A DNA stretch of 64,000 nucleotides from the NCBI RefSeq assembly GCF_014290175.1, contig NZ_JACOOR010000007.1, positions 62,001-126,000 of the forward strand. The letters run 5' to 3'. Below, piece after piece: positions 53,075 to 61,398 of the stretch. The notes beneath the pieces are model-generated. The model had not been told where the DNA came from. It searched no databases and worked only from the letters and a program-made list of their open reading frames with translations. The first letter of the stretch is position 1, and each line of letters starts with the position of its first letter. This stretch comes from Anaerosacchariphilus hominis (GTDB lineage: Bacteria; Bacillota; Clostridia; Lachnospirales; Lachnospiraceae). The position numbers and the translations under genes were made by a program.

Positions 53075-54244
53075 ATGACAGAAAAGCGTACTTCTGTATT
53101 TGAAAACGGTCTTATCTGGTTCGGAGCCGGAGTCTCGATTGCGGAGATTCTGACAGGAACTTATCTTGCAGATCTGGGCTTCGGAAAAGGTCTGCTGGCT
53201 ATTATCGTAGGCCACATCATCGGCTGCACCATGCTGTTCTTATCCGGTCTCATCGGCGGAAAGGTGCGAAGAAGCGCCATGGAAACGGCAAAGATGAGCT
53301 TTGGAAGCAAGGGCGGACTGCTTTTTTCCGCACTGAATGTGATTCAGCTGGTGGGCTGGACGGCTATTATGATTTATGACGGAGCCCTGGCGGCGGACGG
53401 TATCCTGGGCGTGGGCAACTGGGTCTGGTGTCTGCTGATTGGCGGCCTGATTATCGTGTGGATTCTCATCGGCATTGAGAACCTGGGCAAGGTAAATACG
53501 GTGGCCATGGCGGCGCTCTTTATTCTGACCATTCTGTTAAGCTTTGTAATCTTCGGCCACGGCGGCGCGGCCGTCACAGGAGGAGAAGGCATGACCTTTG
53601 GCGCAGCCGTAGAGCTTTCCGTAGCCATGCCGCTGTCCTGGCTGCCTCTGATCAGCGATTATACCAGAGAGGCGGAAAAACCGGTGCAGGCGACAGCGGT
53701 CAGCGCAGTCGTTTACGGCCTGGTAAGCTGCTGGATGTATGTGATTGGTATGGGAGCCGCGATTTTTACCGGAGAGTCGGATATTGCGCAGATTATGGTA
53801 AAGGCCGGGCTGGGGATCGCAGGCCTTCTGATCATTGTATTCTCCACCGTGACCACCACCTTCCTGGATGCGTACTCCGCAGGCATTTCCAGCGAGTCTC
53901 TGGGAGAGAAGATCCATGGAAAATGGGTAGCAGTTGTGGTGACTGTGATCGGTATTGCAGGAGCCATCCTGTTCCCCATGGACGATATCACGGACTTCCT
54001 GTATTTCATCGGATCTGTTTTTGCGCCGATGATTGCCATTCAGATTGCGGATTTCTTTATCCTGAAAAAGTCAGAGAGCAAAAGAGCCTTCGAGTGGAAG
54101 ACGCTGGTAGTGTGGCTTCTGGGCTTTGTCATTTACCGGTGGCTGATGAATGTGGACATGGTCGTAGGCAATACTCTGCCGGATATGGTGGTTACCATTG
54201 CGCTCTACGTGGTTGCAGAGAAGCTGGCGGGAGAGAAGAGGTAG
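53075..54244 (+). CDS. cytX: CytX, putative hydroxymethylpyrimidine transporter
   Basis: A 389-aa permease of the nucleobase-cation-symport-1 type with about twelve transmembrane segments. It begins GLIWFGAGVSIAEILTGTYLA and contains MPLSWLPLISDYTRE, typical of thi-linked CytX. ATG 53075 is supported by GGAGGTG at 53061-53067. As last gene of the thi operon, with thiD but no thiC in view, it probably imports the pyrimidine precursor. Confidence 0.9.
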   Translation: MTEKRTSVFENGLIWFGAGVSIAEILTGTYLADLGFGKGLLAIIVGHIIGCTMLFLSGLIGGKVRRSAMETAKMSFGSKGGLLFSALNVIQLVGWTAIMIYDGALAADGILGVGNWVWCLLIGGLIIVWILIGIENLGKVNTVAMAALFILTILLSFVIFGHGGAAVTGGEGMTFGAAVELSVAMPLSWLPLISDYTREAEKPVQATAVSAVVYGLVSCWMYVIGMGAAIFTGESDIAQIMVKAGLGIAGLLIIVFSTVTTTFLDAYSAGISSESLGEKIHGKWVAVVVTVIGIAGAILFPMDDITDFLYFIGSVFAPMIAIQIADFFILKKSESKRAFEWKTLVVWLLGFVIYRWLMNVDMVVGNTLPDMVVTIALYVVAEKLAGEKR

Positions 54245-54283
54245 GCGTTACATAAAAGAATGGAAAGAGGGGCAACACCTGAT

Positions 54284-54325
54284 AAAAAGCGGAATCGGAG
54301 AAAGGAATCTTCGATTCCGCTTTTT
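54284..54325 (+). terminator. Terminator of the thi operon
   Basis: A perfect 13-bp stem (54284-54296 with 54313-54325) whose arms carry A5 and T5, so it may act on both strands. Confidence 0.85.
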
Positions 54326-54400
54326 ATTTGCCTGTCAGCATGGTAGAATAAAACAAAATGCGCGAAGGAAGCAAAAGAGAAGACAGGAGGAAGAAACATC

Positions 54401-54871
54401 ATGTCGCAGAAAAAAGCAGAAAATTACTTGGAGCAGAAAGGGTTCTTAGATCACGTAATCCGTCTGGAGGCATCTACGGCCACCGTGGCGGAGGCAGCGG
54501 ACGCATTGGGTGTGGAGCCGGGCATGATAGCCAAGACCATGTCCTTTCTGCTGGATGACCAGCCGATACTGATACTGACGGAAGGAACGGCCAGAGTAGA
54601 GAATCGAAAATACAAGGATACTTTTCATATAAAAGCGAAAATGATTCCCTTTGAAGAGGTGGAGCAATGGATCGGCCATGCGCCGGGCGGGGTCTGTCCC
54701 TTCGGCATCAACGATGGTGTGAAGGTCTATCTGGATGAGAGCCTGCGCCGCTTCGAGACCGTGTATCCGGCAGCAGGGGACGCTCACAGCGCGGTGAGGC
54801 TTACCATTCCGGAACTGGAAGAGGTGGCGGGAGCCGTTGGGTGGGTAGACGTCTGCAAGGAACTTCAGTAA
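54401..54871 (+). CDS. YbaK/ProX-type aminoacyl-tRNA deacylase
   Basis: A 156-aa single-domain YbaK-fold protein; the family hydrolyses mischarged tRNAs such as Cys- or Ala-tRNA(Pro). The catalytic Lys is in GMIAKTMSFLL, and the substrate loop is GGVCPFGINDGVKVYLD. Stands alone after the thi terminator. Exact specificity within the family cannot be told from the sequence. Confidence 0.85.
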   Translation: MSQKKAENYLEQKGFLDHVIRLEASTATVAEAADALGVEPGMIAKTMSFLLDDQPILILTEGTARVENRKYKDTFHIKAKMIPFEEVEQWIGHAPGGVCPFGINDGVKVYLDESLRRFETVYPAAGDAHSAVRLTIPELEEVAGAVGWVDVCKELQ

Positions 54872-54989
54872 CGATATTTGTCCCTATTATCATGAACTGT
54901 AAATCTGCGGGATAAAATTCTGCTTTTCTGTAGTAAACCTGAAAAAGAAGCGTTTATATAAGTAAAGGGAAGAGAAGGAGGATTATCCT

Positions 54990-55697
54990 ATGAAAAAAAG
55001 ACTTAGTCTGTTACTGATAACAGCCGCCGCAGCCACATTTCTGACAGCCTGCGCCAGAAGCGCGCAGACTCAGGACACCGTCGGAGCCGAGCCCCAGGTA
55101 CAGACCGGCGATGCAGTGTCTGAGGAGGAGAGCACAGATGGTTCCGGTGACGCAGCCACACTGCCCGATCTCACGGAATCCCGCCCGGTGGCTTATGCGC
55201 CCTGTGTCCGGGTGAACGGCGTCATTTACCAGGATACCGGGTTCTTAAGCAGCATGGTTGGCTGCGGTAATATGGACGGAAAGATTACCACTTCAGTGGA
55301 AAGCACCCAGCTGCCTGTCAAAGACGATGAAGCCAATTTCGGAAAAGGGTATGGCTACCAGTTCGGCGCGGACGACACCCTGCTTGTGTACTGGGACGAC
55401 GAACCCCATATCTTCCGGAATGTGGATTCTGTGGACACGTCGATCCCGGCGGAGGTACTGCATTTTACGGCTGAGGTAAAGGAAGTAAACGAGGGGAATC
55501 TTCTGGTGACCTACATCGCTGTGGCCGACGGCTTTCAGGAAATGTCCGCAGGCGACTATGTGGTTTCCGCAGATAATCTGATGGACGAGGTACAGACCGG
55601 CGACACCGTGGAGATCTGGTTTAGCGGTTACATCCAGGAGACCGACCCGGCTCAGATCGGACTGGCATACCGGATTGAAAAAGTGAATGAAAAATAG
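54990..55697 (+). CDS. Lipoprotein of unknown function, DUF3221-like C-terminal half
   Basis: A 235-aa lipoprotein (lipobox LTAC) with an acidic Thr/Ser linker, a central segment with two Cys (PCVRVNGVIYQDTGF and VGCGN) and a C-terminal OB-like domain (FTAEVKEVNEGNLLVTY, LMDEVQTGDTVEIWFSGYI). The latter resembles small secreted domains such as DUF3221. Function unknown. GGAGG precedes ATG 54990. Confidence 0.6.
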   Translation: MKKRLSLLLITAAAATFLTACARSAQTQDTVGAEPQVQTGDAVSEEESTDGSGDAATLPDLTESRPVAYAPCVRVNGVIYQDTGFLSSMVGCGNMDGKITTSVESTQLPVKDDEANFGKGYGYQFGADDTLLVYWDDEPHIFRNVDSVDTSIPAEVLHFTAEVKEVNEGNLLVTYIAVADGFQEMSAGDYVVSADNLMDEVQTGDTVEIWFSGYIQETDPAQIGLAYRIEKVNEK

Positions 55698-55742
55698 AAA
55701 AGTCGTCAAAATGTCGATGATACACAAAGAAAAGTCGTCAAA
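55697..55742 (+). repeat. Two 14-bp direct repeats upstream of the MNT-HEPN pair
   Basis: GAAAAGTCGTCAAA occurs at 55697-55710 and 55729-55742, identical, 32 bp (about three helical turns) apart. Location just upstream of the toxin-antitoxin promoter suggests an operator. Confidence 0.6.
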
Positions 55743-55766
55743 CAGAAATAGAAAATGTAGTGAAAC

Positions 55767-55795
55767 TTGCGGAAACAGGGTAAGCGTGATAAACT
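55767..55795 (+). promoter_or_regulatory. Probable promoter of the MNT-HEPN operon
   Basis: TTGCGG and TAAACT with 17-bp spacing and an extended TGA before the -10, 30 bases before the start codon. Confidence 0.45.
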
Positions 55796-55824
55796 GGTAA
55801 AAACGATACAAGGTGAGATAGAAA

Positions 55825-56106
55825 ATGAATGTAATGTCCATTGATACGTTAATTGAACAGGTATCAGCCATTTGCAAAAAGAATCATGTGCAGCATCTGG
55901 AGCTTTTCGGTTCCTTTGCGACGGGGACGGCGACGCCGACCAGCGATATTGATTTTGTGGTATATGGCTGCAAAGATATTTCCCGGCTGGAAGCGGATCT
56001 GGAGCAGATAGAAACCCTTCGGAAAATCGATGTGTTTGATTATGACAGCATTCGAAATCCTTACTTGCTGGAGGATATAAAAAAATATGGAAAACAAATA
56101 TATTAA
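55825..56106 (+). CDS. Minimal nucleotidyltransferase (MNT) antitoxin
   Basis: A 93-aa nucleotidyltransferase-fold protein with the exact GSX10DXD motif (Gly29-Ser30 ... Asp41-Ile-Asp43). In characterised MntA/HepT pairs the MNT protein is the antitoxin and modifies its HEPN partner with AMP. The gene overlaps the HEPN gene by 20 bases. GGTGAG precedes the start. Confidence 0.85.
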   Translation: MNVMSIDTLIEQVSAICKKNHVQHLELFGSFATGTATPTSDIDFVVYGCKDISRLEADLEQIETLRKIDVFDYDSIRNPYLLEDIKKYGKQIY

Positions 56107-56494
56107 CCGGTATCATACGTTTTGTAAAAGTCTGGAGAACCTAAAGAAGAGCCAGACTGCAGATCCCCATGCAGATTTTGTTCTGGAGGGTACGGTGTTG
56201 AATTTCAGCCTGACCTTTGATATCGCCTGGAAGGTTCTGAAGGACATTCTGGTGAAGAAGCTGGAGATTCTGGATTTTGCCATCGGTTCCCCCAGAGAAA
56301 CCCTGCAGCAGGCATTTACCAATGGCCTGATAGATGATGATCGGTGGATGCAGATGCTAAAGACCCGGAACTATCTGGCCCATGATTACGACGGAACCTT
56401 TGCGGAAAAGAAATTTCAGGATATCATAGAGATTTACTGCCCTTTGTTTGAAAAGATGAAGCAGCAGGTAAAAAAATATTATGATGAAATGTAG
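56087..56494 (+). CDS. HEPN-family toxin (HI0074/HepT-like)
   Basis: A 135-aa all-helical protein. RNYLAHDY (Arg94-Tyr101) fits the RX4HXY motif of HEPN ribonuclease toxins, including the Tyr that is AMPylated by the MNT partner in HepT. Overall it is closest to the HI0074-type nucleotidyltransferase substrate-binding group. Coupled by overlap to the antitoxin gene. Cleavage target unknown. Confidence 0.82.
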   Translation: MENKYINRYHTFCKSLENLKKSQTADPHADFVLEGTVLNFSLTFDIAWKVLKDILVKKLEILDFAIGSPRETLQQAFTNGLIDDDRWMQMLKTRNYLAHDYDGTFAEKKFQDIIEIYCPLFEKMKQQVKKYYDEM

Positions 56495-56510
56495 AATTTA
56501 GAAGGTAATG

Positions 56511-56551
56511 TATAGAAAAAGTCAGCCATTCTCAGGCTGACTTTTTCTATA
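56511..56551. terminator. Bidirectional terminator between the HEPN gene and the ABC exporter operon
   Basis: Perfect 17-bp arms (56511-56527 and 56535-56551) around a 7-nt loop, with A5 and T5 tracts built in. Confidence 0.85.
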
Positions 56552-56625
56552 GGAAATCTATTTTTATGGAATTTCTGCGCATCGCGAAGTGCGTTTCTAT
56601 GAACGAAGTGAATAGGAACGGCCGA
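56552..56625. repeat. Repeat-like stretch running into the 3' end of the ABC exporter gene
   Basis: Short pieces (AGGAAAT, GGAATTT, GCGCATCGCGAAGTGCG, AATAGGAA) recall the element at 45233-45370. It supplies the last codons and stop of the exporter gene on the minus strand. Relationship judged by eye only. Confidence 0.35.
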
Positions 56626-58306
56626 ATTCCGCGGAAGTCCGGTGGGAAATGGAAAGCACGGTACGGTTCTTGGAAACGCGGCGCAGGGCCCGCAGCACAT
56701 GCTGCTCGGTTTCCGCATCCAGATTGGCTGTGATCTCATCAAGCAGCAGAAGCTCCGGATCGGAGGCGGCCGCCCGGGCGATGGACAGGAGCTGCCACTG
56801 GCCCTGGGAGAAAAGCTCCGGAGAGCAGGGAGTGTCATATCCCAGATCCAGCCGGGATATGGTATCGGCCAGCTCCGTCAGTTCCGCGACCTTTTGAACG
56901 GCATCGTCTGAGATGGACGGGTCGAACAGCGTAATCTGCTCACGCACGGTTCCGGGAACCGGATGGAAGGACTGCTCCACGTAGCCGAAGAGCTTTCGTC
57001 TGGCATCCTCGGGAATGGAATCCGCCGGGACGCCGTGGATCAGCATCTGCCCGGAATCGGGACGGTACAGGCCCAGAAGAAGTTTGAAAACGGTACTTTT
57101 TCCGACTCCAGTGCGGCCAAGCAGGGTGAGCTGGTCGCCGGATTCCACAGTCAAATTCAGATGGCTCAGAACCAGCTTGTCATCGTCGTAAGAGAAGGTG
57201 ACGTCGCGGAATTCCACGAAGGGGGCGTCCGAAGGAGTCTGCGTGCCAGCACAGGAATCCATTGTTCCGGACTCAGCAAAAGCGCCAGAATCGGGAGTAG
57301 TCGATGGGGACGGTTCTTTCTCCTGCAGCCCGAAAAACTCCTGAATCCGGTGAATGCCCGCCACCGCCGACTGAATAGTCTGAATCTCCATGCCCAGACT
57401 CTCCACCGGAGAGAAGATCTGGGAAATATAGTTCATGACTGCCACAGCCGTTCCGGCGGACATGCCGAACAAGGTCAGCGCCCGGGGATTTCCTGAAGCA
57501 GACAGGAGCATGACCAGAGCCACCACCACGGCGTTCAGAATCAGAATCACCGGCGAATAGACCGCATCGTAAAAGTTCGTCCGTTCCATGGCCCGGTAGC
57601 TGTCGCCGATATAGCGGTCGTATTGCTGCTCCATGTAGCGCTCCTTGCCCAGAGTATGGATGGTGCGGATGTTGTGCAGGGTCTCCGGTACGTGGGCGGA
57701 GGCACGGCTCACAGCCTTCCGGTTCTCGATCTGGGCGGAGAGCATGTTTTTCTGTACATGGCGTGTAAAGAAAAATAACAGGGGCAGCAGGAGCAGGAAA
57801 ATCAGCGCCAGGCCCTTGTTCCGAAACCAGATGAGCGTCAGGATACTTAAGATTTTGCAGGCGTCCGCGAACATACTGATGATGCCGGAAGTGAACAGAT
57901 TCTCCACCGTATCCACATCGCCCACAAAGCGGGACACCACGGCGCCGGGCTCCTGGCGGTTCAGTTCTTCCGCGGAAAGCCGCACGAATTTGGCCATCAG
58001 GCGGCTCCGGAGTGAGTGGGTGATCTGCTGTCCGCAGATGGTTAGCAGCCCCTCGCGGGCGGATTCCAGCAGTCCGGTCAGGGCCAGCATGGCAAAATAG
58101 AGCAGAACCAGGAACAAAGAAGGCATGGTTCCCAGAGTCAGGGTATCGATAATGCGTCCCAGCACCAGGGGCGGCACCAGGGCCGTCAGTACGGCTCCAC
58201 AGACCGAGAGCAGGATGCAAAAGACAAGAAGCCGGTGCTGTGCCAGGGTGGAGGGGATGATCTGGCGGACGGAGGTGGTTTCGTTAGGGTTATTTGTATG
58301 TCGCAT
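56597..58306 (-). CDS. ABC exporter subunit A (C-terminally truncated)
   Basis: A 569-aa half-transporter: six-helix membrane domain (about 1-310), a ~35-residue Ser/Thr/Pro linker, then the ATPase with Walker A LLGRTGVGKSTVF, signature FSQGQ, Walker B LLLLDEITANLD and switch His in ISHR. The usual final ~40-50 residues after ISHR are missing. The protein ends in SAEFGRSYSLRS, encoded partly by repeat-like DNA. It overlaps the partner gene by 17 bases; the two probably form a heterodimeric multidrug-type exporter. It may still work, since all nucleotide-site motifs precede the break. Confidence 0.85.
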   Translation of the reverse strand: MRHTNNPNETTSVRQIIPSTLAQHRLLVFCILLSVCGAVLTALVPPLVLGRIIDTLTLGTMPSLFLVLLYFAMLALTGLLESAREGLLTICGQQITHSLRSRLMAKFVRLSAEELNRQEPGAVVSRFVGDVDTVENLFTSGIISMFADACKILSILTLIWFRNKGLALIFLLLLPLLFFFTRHVQKNMLSAQIENRKAVSRASAHVPETLHNIRTIHTLGKERYMEQQYDRYIGDSYRAMERTNFYDAVYSPVILILNAVVVALVMLLSASGNPRALTLFGMSAGTAVAVMNYISQIFSPVESLGMEIQTIQSAVAGIHRIQEFFGLQEKEPSPSTTPDSGAFAESGTMDSCAGTQTPSDAPFVEFRDVTFSYDDDKLVLSHLNLTVESGDQLTLLGRTGVGKSTVFKLLLGLYRPDSGQMLIHGVPADSIPEDARRKLFGYVEQSFHPVPGTVREQITLFDPSISDDAVQKVAELTELADTISRLDLGYDTPCSPELFSQGQWQLLSIARAAASDPELLLLDEITANLDAETEQHVLRALRRVSKNRTVLSISHRTSAEFGRSYSLRS

Positions 58307-60020
58307 ACTCCGGCACCGTTTCTTTCACTTCTTCGTGGCTTCCCATGACCGCCTGCCCATCCTTCAGCCAGATCACCTGCTCCATTTCCGGAAAAAGATA
58401 CAGACGATGGAAAATCAGCAGCACCACCGAATCCGCTGCGTAAGTCTTCAGATTTTCAAAAATTTTCCGCTCGGTGTTTCGGTCCAGCGCGGAAAAGGGG
58501 TCGTCCAGAATCAGCAGAGGCTTTTTATGGCAGAGAGTACGCGCCAGCGCCAGCCGCTGGGCCTGGCCGCCTGACAGTCGGACGCCGCCATTTCCCACAA
58601 GAGTATGGATGCCCTCCGGCATTTTCTTAATTTCCTCATCCAGGCATACCAGCCGCAGGTACTTCCAGGCGTCACCTTTATCGCCCATGAGTACATTATG
58701 TTCAATGGTATCGTTAAAAAGCTCCGGATCGTGTCCCAGGTAGCCGATCTCCCCGAGCCGCGTCCGCTCATCCATTTCCGAAAGCTCCCGGTCTCCCAGA
58801 CGGATACAGCCCTCATAGGGATATTCGCAGAGAAAGGCCCTGCCGAGAGAAGACTTTCCACAGGCCACCGGGCCGGTGACGCCGATGAACTGTCCCGGTT
58901 TGGCATCAAATGAGACCTGAGAAAAGAGCGTTTCATTTCCCGGATAGGCGAAGCCAAGTCCCTGCACGGTAAGGCTGGCAGGTGCGCCCGTCTCCGGTGT
59001 GCCCGGAGTCTCCGGCGCGTACATGAGGGGTCTGATCCGCTGCCAGGAGACCTGGGCCTTATGTACGGCGTTGAAGAGCTTGGCTGCGCTGGAGGACTTC
59101 ACCGCAAGCCTGGTAAAGCAGGAGACAAAGGTGGTGAAGGCCGCGATATCCCAGGCCGTCCAGCCCTGGCCCAGTACATTGCGCCCGCCGAAATACAGGA
59201 TGAAGACCAATGCCGCCATGGAAATAATCCGGTAAATGGGTGGCAGGGAGGCGTTCCATATATTGGCCCGGACAGCGGAGCGCTCGTAGGCGGATAGGTT
59301 CTCTTCGTAGGCGGCGGAGCGTTCCTGTTCACAGCCGAAGACCCGGTAGGTGACGGCGTTGGTGGCCCGGTCAAGGGTGGCGGCGCTTAGAACTCCCGAC
59401 TGTTCCTTGAAAGCTGCACCGGTCCGCTGCACGATGCCTTTCATTTTCTCGGCGATTGCATAAGAAACCGGCGGGAAAATCATGCTGATGAGAGCCAGCC
59501 GCCAGTCGTAGAAGAGCAGCATGGCCGCATAGGCCAGCAAGGCCACGCCCGTATCGAAGATTTCCGTGGTAAACTTCCGCATGCACTCGGCGCAGTCATC
59601 CACGTCCAGGATGGCCTTGGTCATTACATTTCCGGCTCCCTCCTCTGAGAGCGTCCGGCGGCTCTTCTGGACCAGACTGCCGTAGAGGATATGCTTCATC
59701 CGCCGGTTCACATTGTTGGCGAAGCGGCGCACGTAAAATCGTTTGATATATCGGGAGAACTGCACCACGCCGATGGCGCACACATAGGCTAGCACCAGGG
59801 CCAGCATATCGGAAAAGAACCGGTCCCCGTTCAGAATATCGATGAGACAGGCCGCCATTTCGCCCTCAAACCAGGGTCCGGCCAGCAGTCCCAGATTGTA
59901 AATGAGGCCCGACAGGGTGACGGCCAGCAGAACCTTCCATTCCGTCTGAAAGTAACACAGCACCCGGTCAGAGCGGAAACGTTTTTTCATATTCATGGCT
60001 TTCCGCCCCTTTCTCTGCAT
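58290..60020 (-). CDS. ABC exporter subunit B
   Basis: A 576-aa half-transporter with an N-terminal membrane domain and a C-terminal ATPase: Walker A TGPVACGKSSLGRA, signature RLSGGQAQRLALAR, Walker B LLILDDPFSALD, and IFHR where the switch His is expected. Walker B is followed by Asp-Pro in place of Glu-Pro, the usual sign of the degenerate site in heterodimeric exporters. ATG 60020 follows GGAGG; ATG 59996 is an alternative. It overlaps the marR gene, which is first in the operon. Confidence 0.88.
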   Translation of the reverse strand: MQRKGRKAMNMKKRFRSDRVLCYFQTEWKVLLAVTLSGLIYNLGLLAGPWFEGEMAACLIDILNGDRFFSDMLALVLAYVCAIGVVQFSRYIKRFYVRRFANNVNRRMKHILYGSLVQKSRRTLSEEGAGNVMTKAILDVDDCAECMRKFTTEIFDTGVALLAYAAMLLFYDWRLALISMIFPPVSYAIAEKMKGIVQRTGAAFKEQSGVLSAATLDRATNAVTYRVFGCEQERSAAYEENLSAYERSAVRANIWNASLPPIYRIISMAALVFILYFGGRNVLGQGWTAWDIAAFTTFVSCFTRLAVKSSSAAKLFNAVHKAQVSWQRIRPLMYAPETPGTPETGAPASLTVQGLGFAYPGNETLFSQVSFDAKPGQFIGVTGPVACGKSSLGRAFLCEYPYEGCIRLGDRELSEMDERTRLGEIGYLGHDPELFNDTIEHNVLMGDKGDAWKYLRLVCLDEEIKKMPEGIHTLVGNGGVRLSGGQAQRLALARTLCHKKPLLILDDPFSALDRNTERKIFENLKTYAADSVVLLIFHRLYLFPEMEQVIWLKDGQAVMGSHEEVKETVPEYATYK

Positions 60021-60471
60021 GAATCCTCCGGGTTAGGTTTTCGAAATCCGCCTGCCGTTCCCGTTTGGATTTCCGGTAGAGCATATCTAAAGTAGAGCAG
60101 AAGGCCGTTCGTTCTGCCTCCGGCAGATCCTCAAGGAGCCATTCATAAAAAAAGGTCTCGATCTCCGCCTTGGAGTTCTTTAGATGCTCCGCCTTTTCCG
60201 TGGCGTACAGCAGCCGGCTGCGCCCATCCGCAGGGTTGGGCCTGCGAACCAGATAGCCCTTTTCTTCCAGCCGGGCCGCCCGTCTGGCCGCCGCGCCCTT
60301 GTCGATCTGCAGCGCCTCCCGCACCGCCGTCTGGGTAATCCCCGGTCGATGCCGCACCAGATGGATAAAGTCAAACTCGGCCGTGCCGATGCCCTCCTCC
60401 TTCATGGTCTGTACGGTGAACTTGCTGACCTCTCTGGCGATCTTTGTGATTTTTCTCTGGGTATGGTCCAT
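59968..60471 (-). CDS. MarR-family transcriptional regulator
   Basis: A 167-aa winged-helix regulator (GITQTAVREALQIDKGAAARRAARLEEKGYLVRRPNPADGRSRLLYATEKAE is the DNA-binding core, about 50-100). ATG 60471 is chosen from GAGAGGA 7 nt upstream; the frame runs open further up but through the operator. It heads the exporter operon and probably represses it until a drug-like ligand binds. Confidence 0.9.
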   Translation of the reverse strand: MDHTQRKITKIAREVSKFTVQTMKEEGIGTAEFDFIHLVRHRPGITQTAVREALQIDKGAAARRAARLEEKGYLVRRPNPADGRSRLLYATEKAEHLKNSKAEIETFFYEWLLEDLPEAERTAFCSTLDMLYRKSKRERQADFENLTRRIHAEKGAESHEYEKTFPL

Positions 60472-60517
60472 GGGTAAATCCTCTCCGGTATCTGAAAATA
60501 AAAACCTGATTTTAAAA

Positions 60518-60555
60518 TAGTTGTAGATACATCTAAATGGATGGTAGTACAACTA
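60518..60555. promoter_or_regulatory. Probable MarR operator
   Basis: Inverted arms TAGTTGTA (60518-60525) and TACAACTA (60548-60555), with a further related half-site TACATCTA between them. It lies just upstream of the marR start. Confidence 0.55.
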
Positions 60556-60653
60556 AATTATGAAGTCAAGGGAAAATTTGGAATAGTATAAAATCCCTCC
60601 ATTTACAGATACTACTTCCAGAAACGGATAGTGCAGTAAATGGAGGAATATTT

Positions 60654-61202
60654 ATGAAAGCTACAGGAATCGTGCGGCGGATCGATGATCTGGGGAGAGT
60701 GGTGATTCCCAAGGAGATACGCAGGACTCTCCGCATCCGCGAGGGAGATCCGCTGGAGATTTTTACGGACCGGGAGGGAGAAATTATTCTGAAGAAATAT
60801 TCCCTTATCGGAGAACTGGGAACCTTTGCGAAGGAGTATGCGGACAGTCTGGGACAGGTATCGGGTATGATGGTGTGTATCGCTGACCGGGACGCGGTCA
60901 TCGCGGCTGCAGGCGGCGCGAAGAAGGAGTATATGGGGAAGCCCATCAGTCCGGGGCTGGAGCGGCTGATTCAGGAGCGTGAAAATCAGCAGGCAGATAC
61001 GGACGGGAAAAACTATGTGCAGATCATCGCGGATGAGACGGAGGAAATTTACAGTGAAACCATCTGTCCCATCATTGCCCAGGGGGACGCCATCGGCGCC
61101 GTGGTGCTCTTTGCCCGGGAACCCGGAGTGAAGATGGGGGAGACGGAGATGAAGCTGGCTTTGGCAGCGGCTAACTTTCTGGGTCGTCAAATGGAGCAGT
61201 AG
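60654..61202 (+). CDS. spoVT: Stage V sporulation protein T (AbrB-type regulator)
   Basis: A 182-aa regulator: swapped-hairpin AbrB DNA-binding domain (MKATGIVRRIDDLGRVVIPKEIRRTLRIREGDPLEI) and a C-terminal GAF-like domain. In Bacillus it tunes sigma-G genes in the forespore. Full length. Indicates a sporulating lineage. GGAGG precedes the start. I could not assign a sigma-G promoter with normal spacing. Confidence 0.94.
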   Translation: MKATGIVRRIDDLGRVVIPKEIRRTLRIREGDPLEIFTDREGEIILKKYSLIGELGTFAKEYADSLGQVSGMMVCIADRDAVIAAAGGAKKEYMGKPISPGLERLIQERENQQADTDGKNYVQIIADETEEIYSETICPIIAQGDAIGAVVLFAREPGVKMGETEMKLALAAANFLGRQMEQ

Positions 61203-61280
61203 GAGGTAAAAACTTCCGGAAGAAAAAGAAGATTTCGTGGTTATAACCACATACAGAAACGAAAAGAAGATTTATACTGA

Positions 61281-61338
61281 CCCTGGGCTTAAGAAAAAAG
61301 CGAAAAGCGATTTCCGGCGGCCCGGGGTTCTATTTTTA
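61281..61338 (+). terminator. Possible terminator after spoVT
   Basis: An 8-bp stem with one G-T pair (61281-61288 with 61320-61327), a long loop and a T-rich tail. Weak. Confidence 0.4.
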
Positions 61339-61398
61339 CTCAGACCATTTTATGAATGAAACTTCATGTTTTACAGAAAATAAAAGGAGGAGCTTTTT

